64,000 nucleotides of DNA from Micrasema longulum (taxonomy: Eukaryota > Arthropoda > Insecta > Trichoptera > Brachycentridae): contig JAGVSM010000213.1 of assembly GCA_022494885.1 (NCBI GenBank), positions 44,462 through 108,461 on the forward strand, given 5' to 3'. Both the position numbers and the translations under genes were made by a program. The notes beneath the pieces are model-generated. The model did not search any database, was not told the DNA's origin, and saw nothing but the letters and a program-made list of their open reading frames with translations. Shown here in pieces: positions 29,960 through 42,330 of this stretch; position 1 is the first letter of the stretch, and each line of letters opens with the position of its first letter.

Positions 29960-32900
29960 TTATTTTTTCTTCCCTAGCTGTATCTTTAAATGTTGAATCT
30001 CTTCGAACTGCTGAGTTAATTTATCGTTCAAGTTTCCCAAATGTTCTGTTAAAATACTGAGTTGTTGTTCGTAATTAGTGCTCGTTGAATGTAACTCATC
30101 TTCCTGAAAAGTAAAGAGAAAAAAACTAAATAACTTTCCGGAGAATGCAATAATAATTTCAAAAACACAACTGATTTTAGTTTTAATCGTAATCAGTAAA
30201 TATTTTTTTTTGATCTACAGCTGTATAAGGTGATAATTAAATTGAAATATTAAGGAAAGGATGAACATATTTAGTATATATTTTTATAATTATTTTAGCA
30301 CTTAAATGTAGTGTTTACCAATCTGCTAATAGTCGCTTGAGTTTTGAGTAATGCTTGGTCAGAATTTTCTTTTTCCTTTTGTAAATATTCCAGCTGGGAA
30401 TGTAATGCTTCGGCCTGAAACCAATTGATGTTTGATTTATGTAAATAAATAAATAAAAGAGATAGAGAACATTTTTGAGAAGGTAATATTTTCTATTATT
30501 ATACACCGCAAGACAAAAAAAATTACGAGTTTACCTGCTACCGCGCCCCTTGACTTTACTGAACCCTTTTTCTAAGAAATCCTTTATCGATACCTCTTTC
30601 TTTTGTTTAATAAATTAAGGACACTATGTGTCACCTTTCTACAATATTTACATTTTAAAATGTCTCAACAGTCTTGTTTTACCCGCGTTTGAGTGAACAT
30701 AACACAACAATCATGGAAAGTGCAAAGCAAATGTCGATTGCGATAAAATCCAAAATAATCACATTGTCGCAAGAAAACATATCTAATTGTGAAATATCTC
30801 GTCGAGTTGGGTATTCAGAAGGTGCAGTGAGGTTTTATTTAAAAAAATCCAAGAAACTGGATCCATAGAACGGAAAAAAGGAAGCGGACGGGGGCGCGTG
30901 ACATCTGCCCGAGATGATCGCTTAATAAAAAAAATTGTTATGCGCGATCGATTTTTAACGGCACCTGAAATACACGCAGAGGTGCAGTCTACCAGCACAT
31001 CAACATTTTCAGTAAAAACAGTGTCCAGGCGGCTGTTGGAGCATGGTTTCCAAGCACGGAGTCCCGCAAAGAAACCATTACTCACGGACAAAATGAAGAA
31101 GGCTAGACTGGATTGGGCGAAAGAGCACCAGAATTGGACCTTGGAGGATTGGCAAAATGTTGTTTTCTCTGATGAATCAAAATTCAACCTTTTTGGTCCA
31201 GACGGCAGAAAGATAGTTCGACGAAAACGTGGGGAAAGATATCATCCGTCGTGCGTCACTCGAACCGTTAAACATTCACCCTACGTGATGATTTGGGGGT
31301 GCATGACAGCATACGGTTTAGGACCTCTAAATTTTGTACAGGGTACGATGAATGCCATTCAGTACAAAAAAGTGTTAAAAAAACATATTATTCCAACAAT
31401 CGAGGACATTACGCAGTATACCGCGGACCCAATTTTTCAGGACGATTCTGCGCCGTGCCATAGAGCCCGCACTGTGAGTACAAATATATATATTTTTAAA
31501 TGCATTTTGTGACCACATGATAAATAATTTATTGTTTTTTTATAGATCAATGAATTCAAGGAGAAAATTGGCTTAAAATCGTTGACGTGGCCCGGGAATA
31601 GCCCTGATTTGAACCCGATAGAAAATTTATGGGCGATTATGAAAAAAAAAGTCGGGAAAAAAAAATCAAAAAACATTGAGGAATTAAAAAAAACTTAATT
31701 CAAGTTTGGGAAGAAGAAATAACATCAGAAATTTTAGATTCGCTTTACGCTTCTCTAAATAATAGAATTTTACATGTTATAAAAAATAAAGGTGAATTCA
31801 CTAAGTACTAAATATTTTTAAATGTTATAAATATGTTTAAATGTAAAATACTTTAATTTAAAATAAAGCGATAAGAACCTACTTCTTAAATATGAATTAA
31901 AAAATAACATGTCTTTTATTATTCCATCACAAACACTCGACCATAAATGAACCGTTATGGGTCTCTAAGGTTCGGGTAATCTGATACCTGATATATAATG
32001 GCAATTTCTAAGTACAATTCATGAGTAAGATTTTTTATTTTAACCTTGAAATAACGAGTAGTTATCACATATGTCAAACAATATAAAAAAAACTAATTAA
32101 ATATCAAGAATAATTCATTATATGTCAATTTTAGTTTTTTTTGAGAACTCGTAAATTTATTTGTCTTGCGGTGTATATTAAATCAGTTTTAATAAGCGCC
32201 CTAGGGGGTAAAATCCGATATCATTTTACAAACATTCGAATGTGGTGAAATATTACCTCATCTGAATGATGTTTGCTCGTACTCTCAAATTTTTGCCTTT
32301 CAGCTACCAGTTGTGTGAGTTTTTTTCTGTAATATGTCTTAAAAGTCTCTTCTCTCTTTATTATTTCATCGTTCAACACAAAAGGACAGTTTATTTTCCC
32401 CAAAATTTCTGTGATGACTCCGTCTGGTTTAGAAGATTCGGTGAATTCATCACTTTGTGTGTTTGTGTCTTTCCCTTCTGCTGACGATGGTTTATCTATT
32501 GCTTTGCTTGCTGCCTGAACTTGAATTTTCAATCTATCATTCTCTATTTTCATGAGATCAAATTCTATTCTAAGAGCTTGGTTTTCCTGAAATAGGTACA
32601 TAAGAAATAAATTAAGAATTTCAATACACAGAAAATTTTGAAATTTATTTCATTAAAATTATTTATTGACAATTCTTGATGGAATTCCATTGTAATGATG
32701 TAATAACTTATATTTACATATAAGTTATTAATTTAAAAAATACTTGGTACACTTCCACTTATTTATTTTGACCAATTAGCGCTTTCACCCTCTAATGGGC
32801 ATCTTCAGACTGGTTCAGACCATCATTTGAAATTTATATTATTTTTATCAACATGCAACCAAACCTGTTCTACTTTGAGCAGTTGTTGACTGTTCTTATG

Positions 32901-35900
32901 TAGTTGTTCATTGAGGTGAGATTCTTCAGCTGATAAAGCGTCTTCACTTCCCATCTAAAACATTTTAAAACTGTCGGAATAAAATTATTTACATTATGAG
33001 AATATTTTATTATGTTTGTTTGATATTTGTGAAAATAAATATTCATGATTATTCAATAATATTTAGTTAGATAATAATTACAGAATGTGGAATTCACAGT
33101 TTGAAAATACATCATGTTTACAAAATACAGTTTGAAAACATGTACAAATATGAGAAAGAAATATGTATGTATTTTTAAATACTCAAAATGAAAATACAAT
33201 CACATTTTAAAATTATGTTGACAAACATTTATTTTGGCTACAAACTAAAATATTTGTGGCAATTACCAAACTTCCAGCTTCAGAAAGAAAATCTCCATTA
33301 AAACTAGGCAGTTGAGTTTGTCTATAGTTCGCATTTTGATTAGACAAGCTATTCTTATCCCTACTATTGGAAACTGTTTCCAAACTCATCAGTAGTTCTT
33401 GATTTTGGCTTCTCAATTTTAAATTTTCACATATGAATTTAGTTTCCACTTCCGAAAGCTGTCTCTCTGCATCTTCAAGCCGCAAATTCAGTTGAGATAA
33501 TTCAAAATCCTTGTCAGCAATCTAAAAAAAAATACAGTAAGAGTTTAAGCTAAATAAGTATTCGCCCCCAATAGTGCATTTGCGATATAGATTGATAATG
33601 TTACATTGGGAAGAGATGATCAGTCTAACATCAATCAGAACCAACCTGCCTCTGGTTATTCCGATTGGAAGAGCAGTTAGGTAGCTGAACATCATTACTT
33701 TGGAAATCGAAATCTTTCACAACAGTGAAACTATGTTTAAGATGCAAATACTCTTGCTGTTGGAGAGTATTATACCTCAATAATGTTGAACCATGCTCAA
33801 GGGTTCCTGGTTTGATATGATATCTCAATAAAAATATTAAAAATTAAATAAATATATATATTTTTAAATGTTATTTGATGAAAAATCAATTCAATCCAGA
33901 AACCATGAAATATTGTTGTGAAAAAACACCTTTTAAACCAAAATACAGCGTCAAATTTGCCTCACCTTTACAAAATCTATGCAGGATGGACAAACAGATA
34001 GCAAAATAATCACTACACTACTACTAGGCAAACAAAATATAAATACCCGTAGTAAAACTAATCTTTTCAATTCTGTCCAGTTTCAAGATAGTCAAACCAC
34101 TGTTAGGACAAATAAAAACAGACTTAAATTGCATTTTACAAAATATTTCAGTTATGAAGTAGAGAAAGAAAACCAAAATTTAGAATTGGGCTCGGTTTAA
34201 CCTGATGAATTTGAGTATATATATATATATAGTTGGATAATTTATAAAGCGCCATTTTTGTGAAAATCACCTCAAGGGCGCTGTACAATTAATAAATATC
34301 CCAGTACGTCTTGCAGCTACAGAGCGCATGGACGGTTGGGATTCTAGTTCCTCGTTTTCAATTAAGATCAATCAAAAATTATAATAGATAGGAGCTAGAT
34401 TACATGACGTCTTGCAGCTACAGAGCGCATAGACAGTTAGAAATTTAGCCCCCATTTACACATTTTAAAAATTGACAAATAAATTTAGTGTATTACAAAA
34501 TAATAATAATAGAATAGTAAAAAGGAGTAAGATTACAACACGCCTTGCTGCTACTAAGCGCATAGACGATTGGAATTCTAGACCCCGTTTACAAAATTAA
34601 GGTATTTTAAAGTTGAAATATGAAAGCTAGATAACCAATCATCGTGCAGCTACAAAGCGCATGGATGAGAGGAATTCCAGCAAAGTTAAAACAATATCAA
34701 TAAATCTATAAAAAATAGAGTATAGTAGTAAATTGGTCAAGTGTTCATACCAAGAAGTAAGCAATAAAAAACTAAATAAATAAAGCACTGTATCAACTCC
34801 ATGGTTAACAAAGGGAGATAGATGTCCGAAGAGAATCTTGAGTACCGATGATCCATTTCAAATTACCTGAGAGACGATTTGGGCATTTTCAATTATTTTC
34901 TTTTGGAGTTCTTCTTGAAGCAACAAATTATTGGCCACTTCTTCTCGCTGCGTTGGATTACGTTCGTCATTCTTATGCTTCCCTTTTTTATTGTTTTTTT
35001 GCGACTGAAATATACAATTAAATTCAGATTACACAGGTTAAATTAGAACCAAAAAACACACCACACTTACTGATTTTGAACATATTAGTGAAACATTGGA
35101 TTATAAAAATAACATAAAGAAAAATAGGTAGTAGGAAAATAAATAGGTACCCAAAATAAGCCAATGGGTAAATATCACAATTAAAAAATAAGCAACAATA
35201 ATATTCAAATGCAATCAAATAATGAATAGCAACAGTATCAATATACATATGGGAATGATTCTGATGACCGTGGGGAAGGAGCCTTCTACCAACTTTTTAA
35301 TTGTTATATGCCTATATTATAAAGAAATCATATTACTGTTTTTTTCAAAAACGATAATATGAATATTTATTTAAATTTTTGAGTAGGTTACGGTTTCCAA
35401 CCAAATTGTACAGGGTAGGTCTGAAAAATGATGTCAGTGATTTTATTAAAAACCATTTATTGATCAAATCCGAACAACACATTAAAAGTTTTCAAAATAG
35501 GCTCCTCCTGTGTCAATACATTGCTTCCAGAGGTATCGAAGGTGTTACAGTATGTTTTTTCCGGAATGTCCTTTAGACGTTTGGTGCAAGCCTCTATGAC
35601 TTTGTCAACTGCCCCGAAATGATGTCCTTTCAAGCGAGTTATCAAGTTCCGAAACAAGAAGAAGTCTGGGAGAAGCAAGTCTGGACTGTAGGTCAGCTAG
35701 GGAACTGTTAGCACCTTTAAATCGGCCAGGAACTGGGTCACGAGGAAGACGGTGTGGGCCGGCGCGTCATCATGGTAAAGTTTCCAATCATTCACAATGT
35801 CAGGCCAAACGCGATAAACTCGTCGTTTGAGTCTCTCGAGCATTTCCACATAGAATTTAGCATTGATGATTTTACTATGTGGTATAAACTCATGGTAGAT

Positions 35901-38900
35901 GAGCCCCCTGATGTCAAAAAACACAATGAGCATGTCTTGATCTTTAACTTACTTATTATGGCCTTCTTGGGCCTTAAAAAAATGCTTTGAAATAATAATT
36001 TAAATATTTTTTTTCTTTACCCACTGATTTACAATTATTTAAAATGTCACATGATATTTTCATCTATTTAGCAAATACATTTTTCTTCTATTGAAACTAA
36101 CCTAATCTGCAGAACACACCATTTTATTAAAACATATTAATCAAAAGCTTAAAGCGTCCTTGCATAGTCCAAAATCAGTTCATTTTGAAATAGAATGTGT
36201 CAATTTAAATGAGGCCATAATCAAATTTCAACATCCGCCTGTTACGGTGCTGTGTAATCATTACACATGCAAAAAATGAGAGATTTAAAATCGGAAATAT
36301 GTTATATTCACAGGCAATTGCTTAAATTATTTATAGTTGAAGTCAAAAGTGATAACATTTTTAATCTAATTGCTAAAAACATGAAAAAATCATTAGCTCA
36401 TGGTCTCAGCATGTGCGAAAGAACCACCCCTGACGAAAGTCAGGCAGCTACTAACGGGCACCTGGGAGAAGTACTAGAAGCTTCGCTGTTCGCATGTGTG
36501 ACACTTGAAATTGTCTCTCTCGCTCCCGAATATACCTGTGTTATTAAGAGTGAGACATAAAGGGTGTGTGAGACAATTATATATTAGGCTTACTCTTTTA
36601 CTACTACGCAATATGCGACACATTGTGTATTGGTGATTCATCTCCAATTTTTGATAAAATGCTTTTTCTGTTCCTAATAAGCATTAATTATTTAATTTTA
36701 AAAATATTTTAACCGGTGTGTAAATGTATAACGGAGGAATGCCGAAAATCACAACCCATAATTGACTATATTTATGGAGATATTTAAGTTTTTAGATGCA
36801 ATGTGTACTAGCTACACATCGCCGGGAAGGAAGAGTTAAAGCTTGAAAAAATGTGAAGTTGATATTTTTTGTATTCTGAATTACCTGAATTGAGTCGAGC
36901 TCATCTTGTAGAACAGCAATCCTTTTGGTGAGCTGTTGGTTTCGGAAATTCAGCGAGTCGAGTTCTAATTCTCCTTTCCTTAGGTTCTTTTCTTTATCTT
37001 TCAGCAACTCTTTGAGTTCGTTACCTTTAGCTTGTTCATCAAATATTCCTTTCTTCAACACTTGTACATGTGATCTAATCTATTGAAACAAATATAGATT
37101 ACAAGTTATACACAAACACATCAAAACTTGGTGACCTTTTGAGAAAATGATCTAAGTATTCTAATATACATTAAAAAAAATAAAAACAATAAAACCCTTT
37201 GCACTTACAGCCAATCTACTAAACGAAATTGATAATCTACCCTTGAAAATAGACGCACTATATCTGAACTATACTATTTATATAAATTATTAAATAATAA
37301 AGTAGACTTTATCCCTACTCCCCAAAATTAATTAAAATGTCCCCTTTCGTATTAATAAATAAGTATTTATTCCATCTGCCAGTCTGTAGCACTAACTATG
37401 CAAAACACTCTTCCTCTATCGTTCTTGCTCAAACTATAATTATTATTTTTTTCTATTGAAACATGCCTCTTAATTTATTTAAAAATAAATTAAGACTCAT
37501 TCTTTCTGGCTGCGATACGCTCCCTTACTCCTTACTACGAACACTTACTACCATACAAATACACACAAACACACTTATACACTTACTCTTATACAAAGAC
37601 ACAAAAACACCCTTTTGTTGTACCACAATTTAATATGTGTATTTTTTATTTAGAAACTTCACTGGTCTGTCTTTAAACCTTATCTTTATTATTTTATTTA
37701 TTTGTATATATGCCCAATGGGCATTTATAAGGACATATGTACATATGTTTATAATTGTGACATATGTTTATAATTGAAAACATAGAAAATTATTATAAAA
37801 GAAAGTAGAAAGACACAATGGTTTATAGTAGACTTGGTGGGAGTGGAAGCAGGAGGGAGGTGTTTATAATTGAATTTGATTCAGTGATCGTAAGACAAAG
37901 ACAACTTTATCAAATAAATCAAGACTGGTGTTTTTGTTGGCTCACCTAAGACATAAACCATAGTTAGTTCTATGGTTATCGGTATAAAAAAGTAAATTTT
38001 GTCTGAGGTTTCTAGTTGGGATATTTAATTTTATTGAGCTCAGTAGTTCAGGCGTAAGTAAGAATTTTAAATAGGACTAAAAGGTCGGATTAATTTCGAC
38101 GGTATTGAAAAGAAGATATATTTAAGCCAGTTTCTACCTTATTATACATATATTGCTCTCTGGATAAGCCCAACTTCCAGCCTATCTTTCTTAAATGTAA
38201 TCTATTATCTTCACATAAACAAACCATCATGTTGTTTCTCCGTAGGGGTAGACAGAGAGGATAGAACGCCATATCACTCTATCTTTGCATACAGACCTCG
38301 CTTCCTCTACATTCATACATCTTCTCATGCATGCACACCGATTATTCTTACTTTTGACAAGTCCATCTTCAAGTATTTGATGGACTTGATCGTGCCATGT
38401 CTTTCTCGGTCTTCCTTGTTTTCTGCATCTATCAACATTCGCATTGTAGATCCTTTTAGCCGTTTTTTCGCTGTTCATTTGCTCTACATGTCCAAACCAA
38501 CGCAGCACCCCTTTCTTGATTCTGTCGATAATGCATAGCTCAGCCTTACACAGTTCACGGATCTCGACATTTGTGCTCCTATCATACATCGTTTTACCAC
38601 ACATTCGCCTGAGGGATCACATTTCGACAGCATTTAACCTACTTTCATCATCATTTTTCCAATTCCATACTTAGCTCCTGCAATAAACATTTGTTGGCAG
38701 AGTAGATTTCAGTGCACCGTTCACCCTGTTTCCGGCACTCACCCTTCTTTCAATATCTTTCTCGGTCTTTCCATCCCTAGTAAACATACTTCCCAGATAC
38801 ACAAATTCTTCTACCTGATTCAGAATATCTCCGTTCACACTGATCTCACATTTAGTTATATTTTCATCTCTCTCAAAAACCATCACTTTCGATTTATCAA

Positions 38901-39984
38901 CATTCCTAAGCGAATTGCTTTTCTTGCATACATTGTAGACTTTTGTTACCAAAAATTGCAGGTCTTCTTTGCTGCTAGCAAGAAGCACGGCATCATCCGC
39001 ATACAGACGACAGTTAACAGTTATACCACTCATTTTTGCTCCCATCCTTAAATCTTTCAGTTCTTTCATACAGTTATCGATGTATATGTTGAACAATTAT
39101 GGTGACATTGCACATCCCTGTTTCACTCCTTTAGAAATGTTAAACCACGATATAAATGACCCATTCACCTTCACACATGCTGTGCTGTCCTTGTACAGTG
39201 ACGCAATCAGGTCAGGTTATCAATCCTTGTCAGGTTACCATTCACTCCATACTCCGATAAAACCTTCCACAATTTCTCTCCGTCAACTCTATCAAATGCA
39301 CTTTGCAGGTGGACAAATGCGCAGAAAAGTTACTGGTGTTTAACCAGAAACTTTTCTGTCACATTTCGCAGAGCAAATATTTGATCCATACATCCTCTTC
39401 TATTCATAAATGCACTTTGTATACCCCACACTCTATCTTTAGTCACTTTTCTTACTCTCTCAATCAGTATTCTGCCATAAATCTTTCCAACAACACTCAA
39501 AAAGCTGATAGCTCTTTAGTTTCAGCAATCCACCCTATTATCTTAATTATGTTATTTAATCATTGTTTACTGTTTGTTAAATTAATAATACATATTTGAT
39601 TCATTAATAATTATAAATACAAAACATAGTTTGCAAAAATTTCATAATAAAACACATTATCAATTATTTTGCTCGGAGGAATGAATTCAACAGATTTTCA
39701 TGGGGGCTATACTTCTGCATAAGCAACTATACAAAAATTACCGGTAGCTGTATATTGTAAATTGAATGAAACGGCTCATACGCTAACGAATTGGCAAAAC
39801 ACTTAGATATTAAGTGATAATGATTCACTACGCCCACAAATGTGATCCCTATAAACACAATCCAGCGCACCAATACAAAGAGAAAGTGCTACCAAAATAA
39901 AAAACTGATCTTGCTTACTTTGGAATATTCAGAGGCCAACTTAAGGTATTTCGTTTGCAGGTCACCGGACGGAATGCCTTCCAT
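29960..39984 (-). CDS. PPP1R21: PPP1R21-like endosomal coiled-coil protein (KLRAQ family), short form
   Basis: PPP1R21 is an early-endosome coiled-coil protein linked to protein phosphatase 1 and the FERRY complex. Eight exons join in phase 0 throughout: 39984-39919, 37079-36885, 35004-34867, 33521-33267, 32954-32865, 32586-32257, 30414-30319 and 30103-29960. The product is 437 residues. The N-terminus (LQTKYLKLASEYSK, then VQVLKKGIFDEQAKGNEL and LDSLNFRNQQLTKRIAVLQD) is clearly the KLRAQ region. The C-terminus (FKTYYRKKLTQLVAERQ, then ISRLEDELHSTSTNYEQQLS and LTEHLGNLNDKL) matches the end of the vertebrate protein. The vertebrate protein is about 780 residues, and its central segment has no counterpart in the exons I found. 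Introns carry a Tc1-like element, a mariner, a LINE and repeat arrays. The start ATG fits the family N-terminus. Confidence 0.88.
30502..32175 (+). mobile_element. Tc1-like DNA transposon, nearly intact, transposase with intron
   Basis: Inverted ends TACACCGCAAGACAAAAAAA (30502 on) and the complement of TACACCGCAAGACAAATAAA (to about 32175) lie at TA sites. The transposase starts at 30713 with a homeo-like HTH (NISNCEISRRVGYSEGAVRF). A one-base loss in an A run at 30841 breaks the frame, which continues to 31473. A 72-bp GTGAGT...TATAG intron (31474-31545) follows, then a phase-0 second exon to TAA at 31811, with one more slip in an A run near 31687. Catalytic residues are present: D in FSDESKFNLFG, D in FQDDSAPCH, and E in PDLNPIENLW, with DD34E spacing after splicing. 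It sits in PPP1R21 intron 6, on the opposite strand. Confidence 0.88.
32655..32830 (-). repeat. Dispersed repeat with a Penelope-like 'GAAGATG' motif
   Basis: On the - strand, CAGTCTGAAGATGCCCATTA and GAGGGTGAAAGCGCTAATTG resemble the conserved terminal motif of Penelope-like retroelements. The right part (ATTGACAATTCTTGATG) recurs at 8172. It is non-coding and lies in PPP1R21 intron 5. Confidence 0.35.
34225..34700. repeat. Repeat family R, with four internal tandem units
   Basis: It begins GTTGGATAATTTATAAAGCG and CTCAAGGGCGCTGTACAATT, shared with 59566, 62140 and 62815. A unit starting CGTCTTGCAGCTACAGAGCG then recurs near 34307, 34408, 34541 and 34641, about 100 to 133 bp apart and increasingly diverged. 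It is in PPP1R21 intron 3 and is non-coding. Confidence 0.7.
35405..35975 (-). pseudogene. Mariner relic (transposase C-terminal half plus end)
   Basis: On the - strand: IVFFDIRGLIYHEFIP, then INAKFYVEMLERLKRRVYRV, then WKLYHDDAPAHT (second catalytic Asp region), then YSPDLLLPDFFLF (third Asp), then RLKGHHFGAVDKVIEA. The 3' terminal repeat (ACAGGGTAGGTCTGAAAAAT) is at about 35408. It lacks the N-terminal half and has a shift between the two frames. It lies in PPP1R21 intron 2. Confidence 0.8.
35976..36884. other. PPP1R21 intron 2 remainder, nothing identified
   Basis: A less AT-rich stretch at 36390-36560 holds a 97-codon frame with no family resemblance. It may be an unidentified repeat. 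Confidence 0.3.
37080..38089. other. PPP1R21 intron 1, repeat-poor part
   Basis: This is AT-rich DNA with an ACACACAAACACAC-like simple stretch near 37560-37620. No gene or element was recognised. Confidence 0.4.
38090..39500 (-). pseudogene. Non-LTR retrotransposon reverse transcriptase
   Basis: On the - strand, in order: LQSAFDRVDGEKLWKVLSEY, then ISKGVKQGCAMSP (RT motif 4), NCRLYADDAVLLASSKED (the YADD catalytic motif), then FVYLGSMFTRDGKTEKDIE. A second frame follows: MCGKTMYDRSTNVEIRELCK, VLRWFGHVEQMNSEKTAKRI, RKTWHDQVHQILEDGL. This order is that of RTE/CR1-like insect ORF2 proteins. Stops and shifts break it into three frames, and the endonuclease is missing. It lies in PPP1R21 intron 1. 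Confidence 0.85.
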
Positions 39985-40644
39985 ATTTTGTACAAAACAT
40001 AAAATAAATATTTAGAGATAAGACATCTGTCAAACAAACACTGACATTTTTGACATCCGGCTGACAATTTTATCTATGATGTGCAAATACTGCAAAATGC
40101 AAAATGAGTACCATAAACAATATTGTCTTTGTATTTTTTTAAACAAATCGTCGCGTCGTTGCGTCTTGGAAATCACCTATTTTCCACAAAAATGTTCAGA
40201 AGAAATGAAAAACATCCTATGTCTGGGAACATTGTTTTTTTTGTGAATACTCAATTGTAGACGATGTTTATGAAAATTGGTACGTTAGCTTCTTAATTCT
40301 ATTAAAAGTATTTTTTTGTCGCAAAAAACATATATTGTAAAATTAATACACTTAGCCGCTTTTTAAGGCACAACGACGAAATGTTTATTTATAAATATTA
40401 TAATTATTTATCATTCAATATTTTACCACGTTGTTTTAAACGTTTTGTTTATCGCTGTTTATAAATGAATACAATAAAAAAAAAGAAGGGTTGCGCCTGC
40501 TAAGAACTGATTTTTTAAAGGGACATTTAAAATATTAGGATGACATACTTTACGAAAGATATAACATAATAATTAGTTATAACATACTCTAAGGTTATAA
40601 CTATATTTTGAGTATGTCTAATAGTTTGTGGACAATACTGGATT
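39985..40644. other. PPP1R21 5' flank, nothing recognised
   Basis: Promoter and spacer. No motif is distinct enough to call. Confidence 0.3.
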
Positions 40645-41043
40645 CACAGGCGTAGCCAGTTTTTAGTGCCGGGGGGGTTCAAGAAAATAAAGCTACTGAA
40701 AGTGCATGCATATAGTCATTTTACTGGAATAAAAATTAAAAAAAATAACCTTTATATTATATGAAAAAAAAACAAAAGGTTCATTTGATTACATATGCAC
40801 TACTGAATTAATCTACTGCGGCACGAAAATATACGAAGGTTACTGAATGCGATCGAATAATCGACGATGGCCAGCGGCGGGTGGTAGAGAGGGCGAATCC
40901 AAAATACAATATTAGTGTAATAATTAGTAATAAAATAAGTTATGCCGCTTGCCCGTCCTTATTTTAATATTATTGATGTTGATATCTTAACTTTTCGGGA
41001 GGGGTTTAAACCCCCAAACCCCCCCCCCCTGGCTATGCTTGTG
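40645..41043. mobile_element. hAT-like non-autonomous element with G/C-run ends
   Basis: The left end, CACAGGCGTAGCCAG, and the right end, CTGGCTATGCTTGTG, are imperfect inverted repeats. Each is followed inward by a run of G or C (CCGGGGGGGTT left; a C-run at 41021-41029 right). ACTGGATT precedes it and ACTCATGGATT follows, which could be an 8-bp duplication with a 3-bp insertion. It is non-coding and lies at the edge of a family F repeat. Confidence 0.55.
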
Positions 41044-41525
41044 ACTCATGGATTCCACTCATTGGGGAATTATCAAGACTGAAATCAATTTCAACAGAGT
41101 GAAAATATTTTTGGAAGGGGGATATGGAAGTCTAAATATTTACAGGGCTTATGATCTGTCATTGGTTGGTTTAAATTCTCCTCTCAAAAATGTTTTCCCC
41201 TCTGCTGCAATAAATTTAAATCTTGATAACTTTCTTATGTATGGAATCCAGTCTTATCAATAATCATTTGGCCATACTCAAAATATTGTTGATTAAACTA
41301 ACTGGTATAAAAAAACCATAATTTAGACTTGCTTGCTATTTTAAGGTGAAAGAATTCAACCAGACAAATCTCATCCAGATCAATAAATGTTTCAGTTCTT
41401 TTACGTCACAGTGGTCAACCGATGAAAGGTTAAGAAATGGAATGTTCAAACATAGACAGTTAAGTGAATATTACACAGTGTGTAAAGTGATTACTTAAAC
41501 CAGCCAATGACAGGTCATATGCCTA
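41044..41525. repeat. Repeat family F copy
   Basis: It shares, in order, the fold-back part (GGGCTTATGATCTGTCATTG is the inverse of CAATGACAGGTCATAAGCCC), CATACTCAAAATATTGTTGA (41274), GGTGAAAGAATTCAACCAG and ACACAGTGTGTAAAGTG with AACCAGCCAATGACAGGTCA (to 41518). Confidence 0.6.
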
Positions 41526-41565
41526 AAGTAAAAAAAGCACTCGACACATTTCATCGTGACAGTTC

Positions 41566-42330
41566 GTGTTGCCTGGCCACCAGCTCTCCGCCTTTGCTCG
41601 CTATTTAGCTATACTTAGAACCGGAAAAGATTTTAATAATATAAATACATTAAAATATCTTTACACATCTCTAGTTAGAAGCCAACTAGATTATAACTCT
41701 CCAATATGGTCACCTTATCAAATCACTTTCTCAGATTCTATTGAGAGAATTCAGAATAAATTTCTTAGATATATTAATCTTAAGATGGGTTTTTCTACTA
41801 ATCAATTAAATTATAACAAAATTTTAGACTCTCTTAAATTAACTAAATTGCAAGAACGAAGAACATCGACCGATCTTACGACTTTATATAAAATAATAAA
41901 ACCAATGTTTGATACCCCTGATCTACTGAAATTGATTTCATTCTATGTACCACCTAGATTAAGCAGAACATCTACAATATTTTATTGTCAAAATTCTCGA
42001 ACGGTAGCTCAATATAACTCACCTATTTTTAGATTACAGAATACCGGGAATGAATATGCATCACATTTTGATATATTTAGTTTATCTCTGCCTAACTTAA
42101 AAAATAAAGTGACTAACATATTTTTATCAAAAAGAGCAAATCATCTTCAGAAGATTGGGTTAAAATAGTTATAATTTGATTGATTAATGTATTTTGTTAT
42201 TGTATAATTTCTTTAAAATATATATGTATTTCAAGTAATTAATAATGTGTACAGTACAAAAAATATTTTTATTTTTAAGCACTCTGTATAACACATATAT
42301 GTAGATGGCAGAAATGCCGTATATAAATAA
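41566..42330 (+). pseudogene. LINE ORF2 C-terminal 190-200 codons plus 3' UTR
   Basis: The 41566-42168 frame is open to its natural stop. It contains LKYLYTSLVRSQLDYNSPIW, then IERIQNKFLRYINLKMGF (the post-RT 'LvrsxLdY...W.P' and 'iQ..fLr' blocks). The 3' UTR ends in AAATAAATAAATG at about 42330. It is 5'-truncated, and the lack of stops suggests a fairly recent insertion. Confidence 0.8.

Noticed and set aside
33631..33828. 66-codon frame on the - strand between PPP1R21 exons 3 and 4
   Set aside because: It has a possible donor, but no acceptor gives a phase that fits its phase-0 neighbours, and it does not resemble PPP1R21.
36267..36560. 97-codon frame in a PPP1R21 intron
   Set aside because: No recognised domain, and no splice-site or codon-use support.
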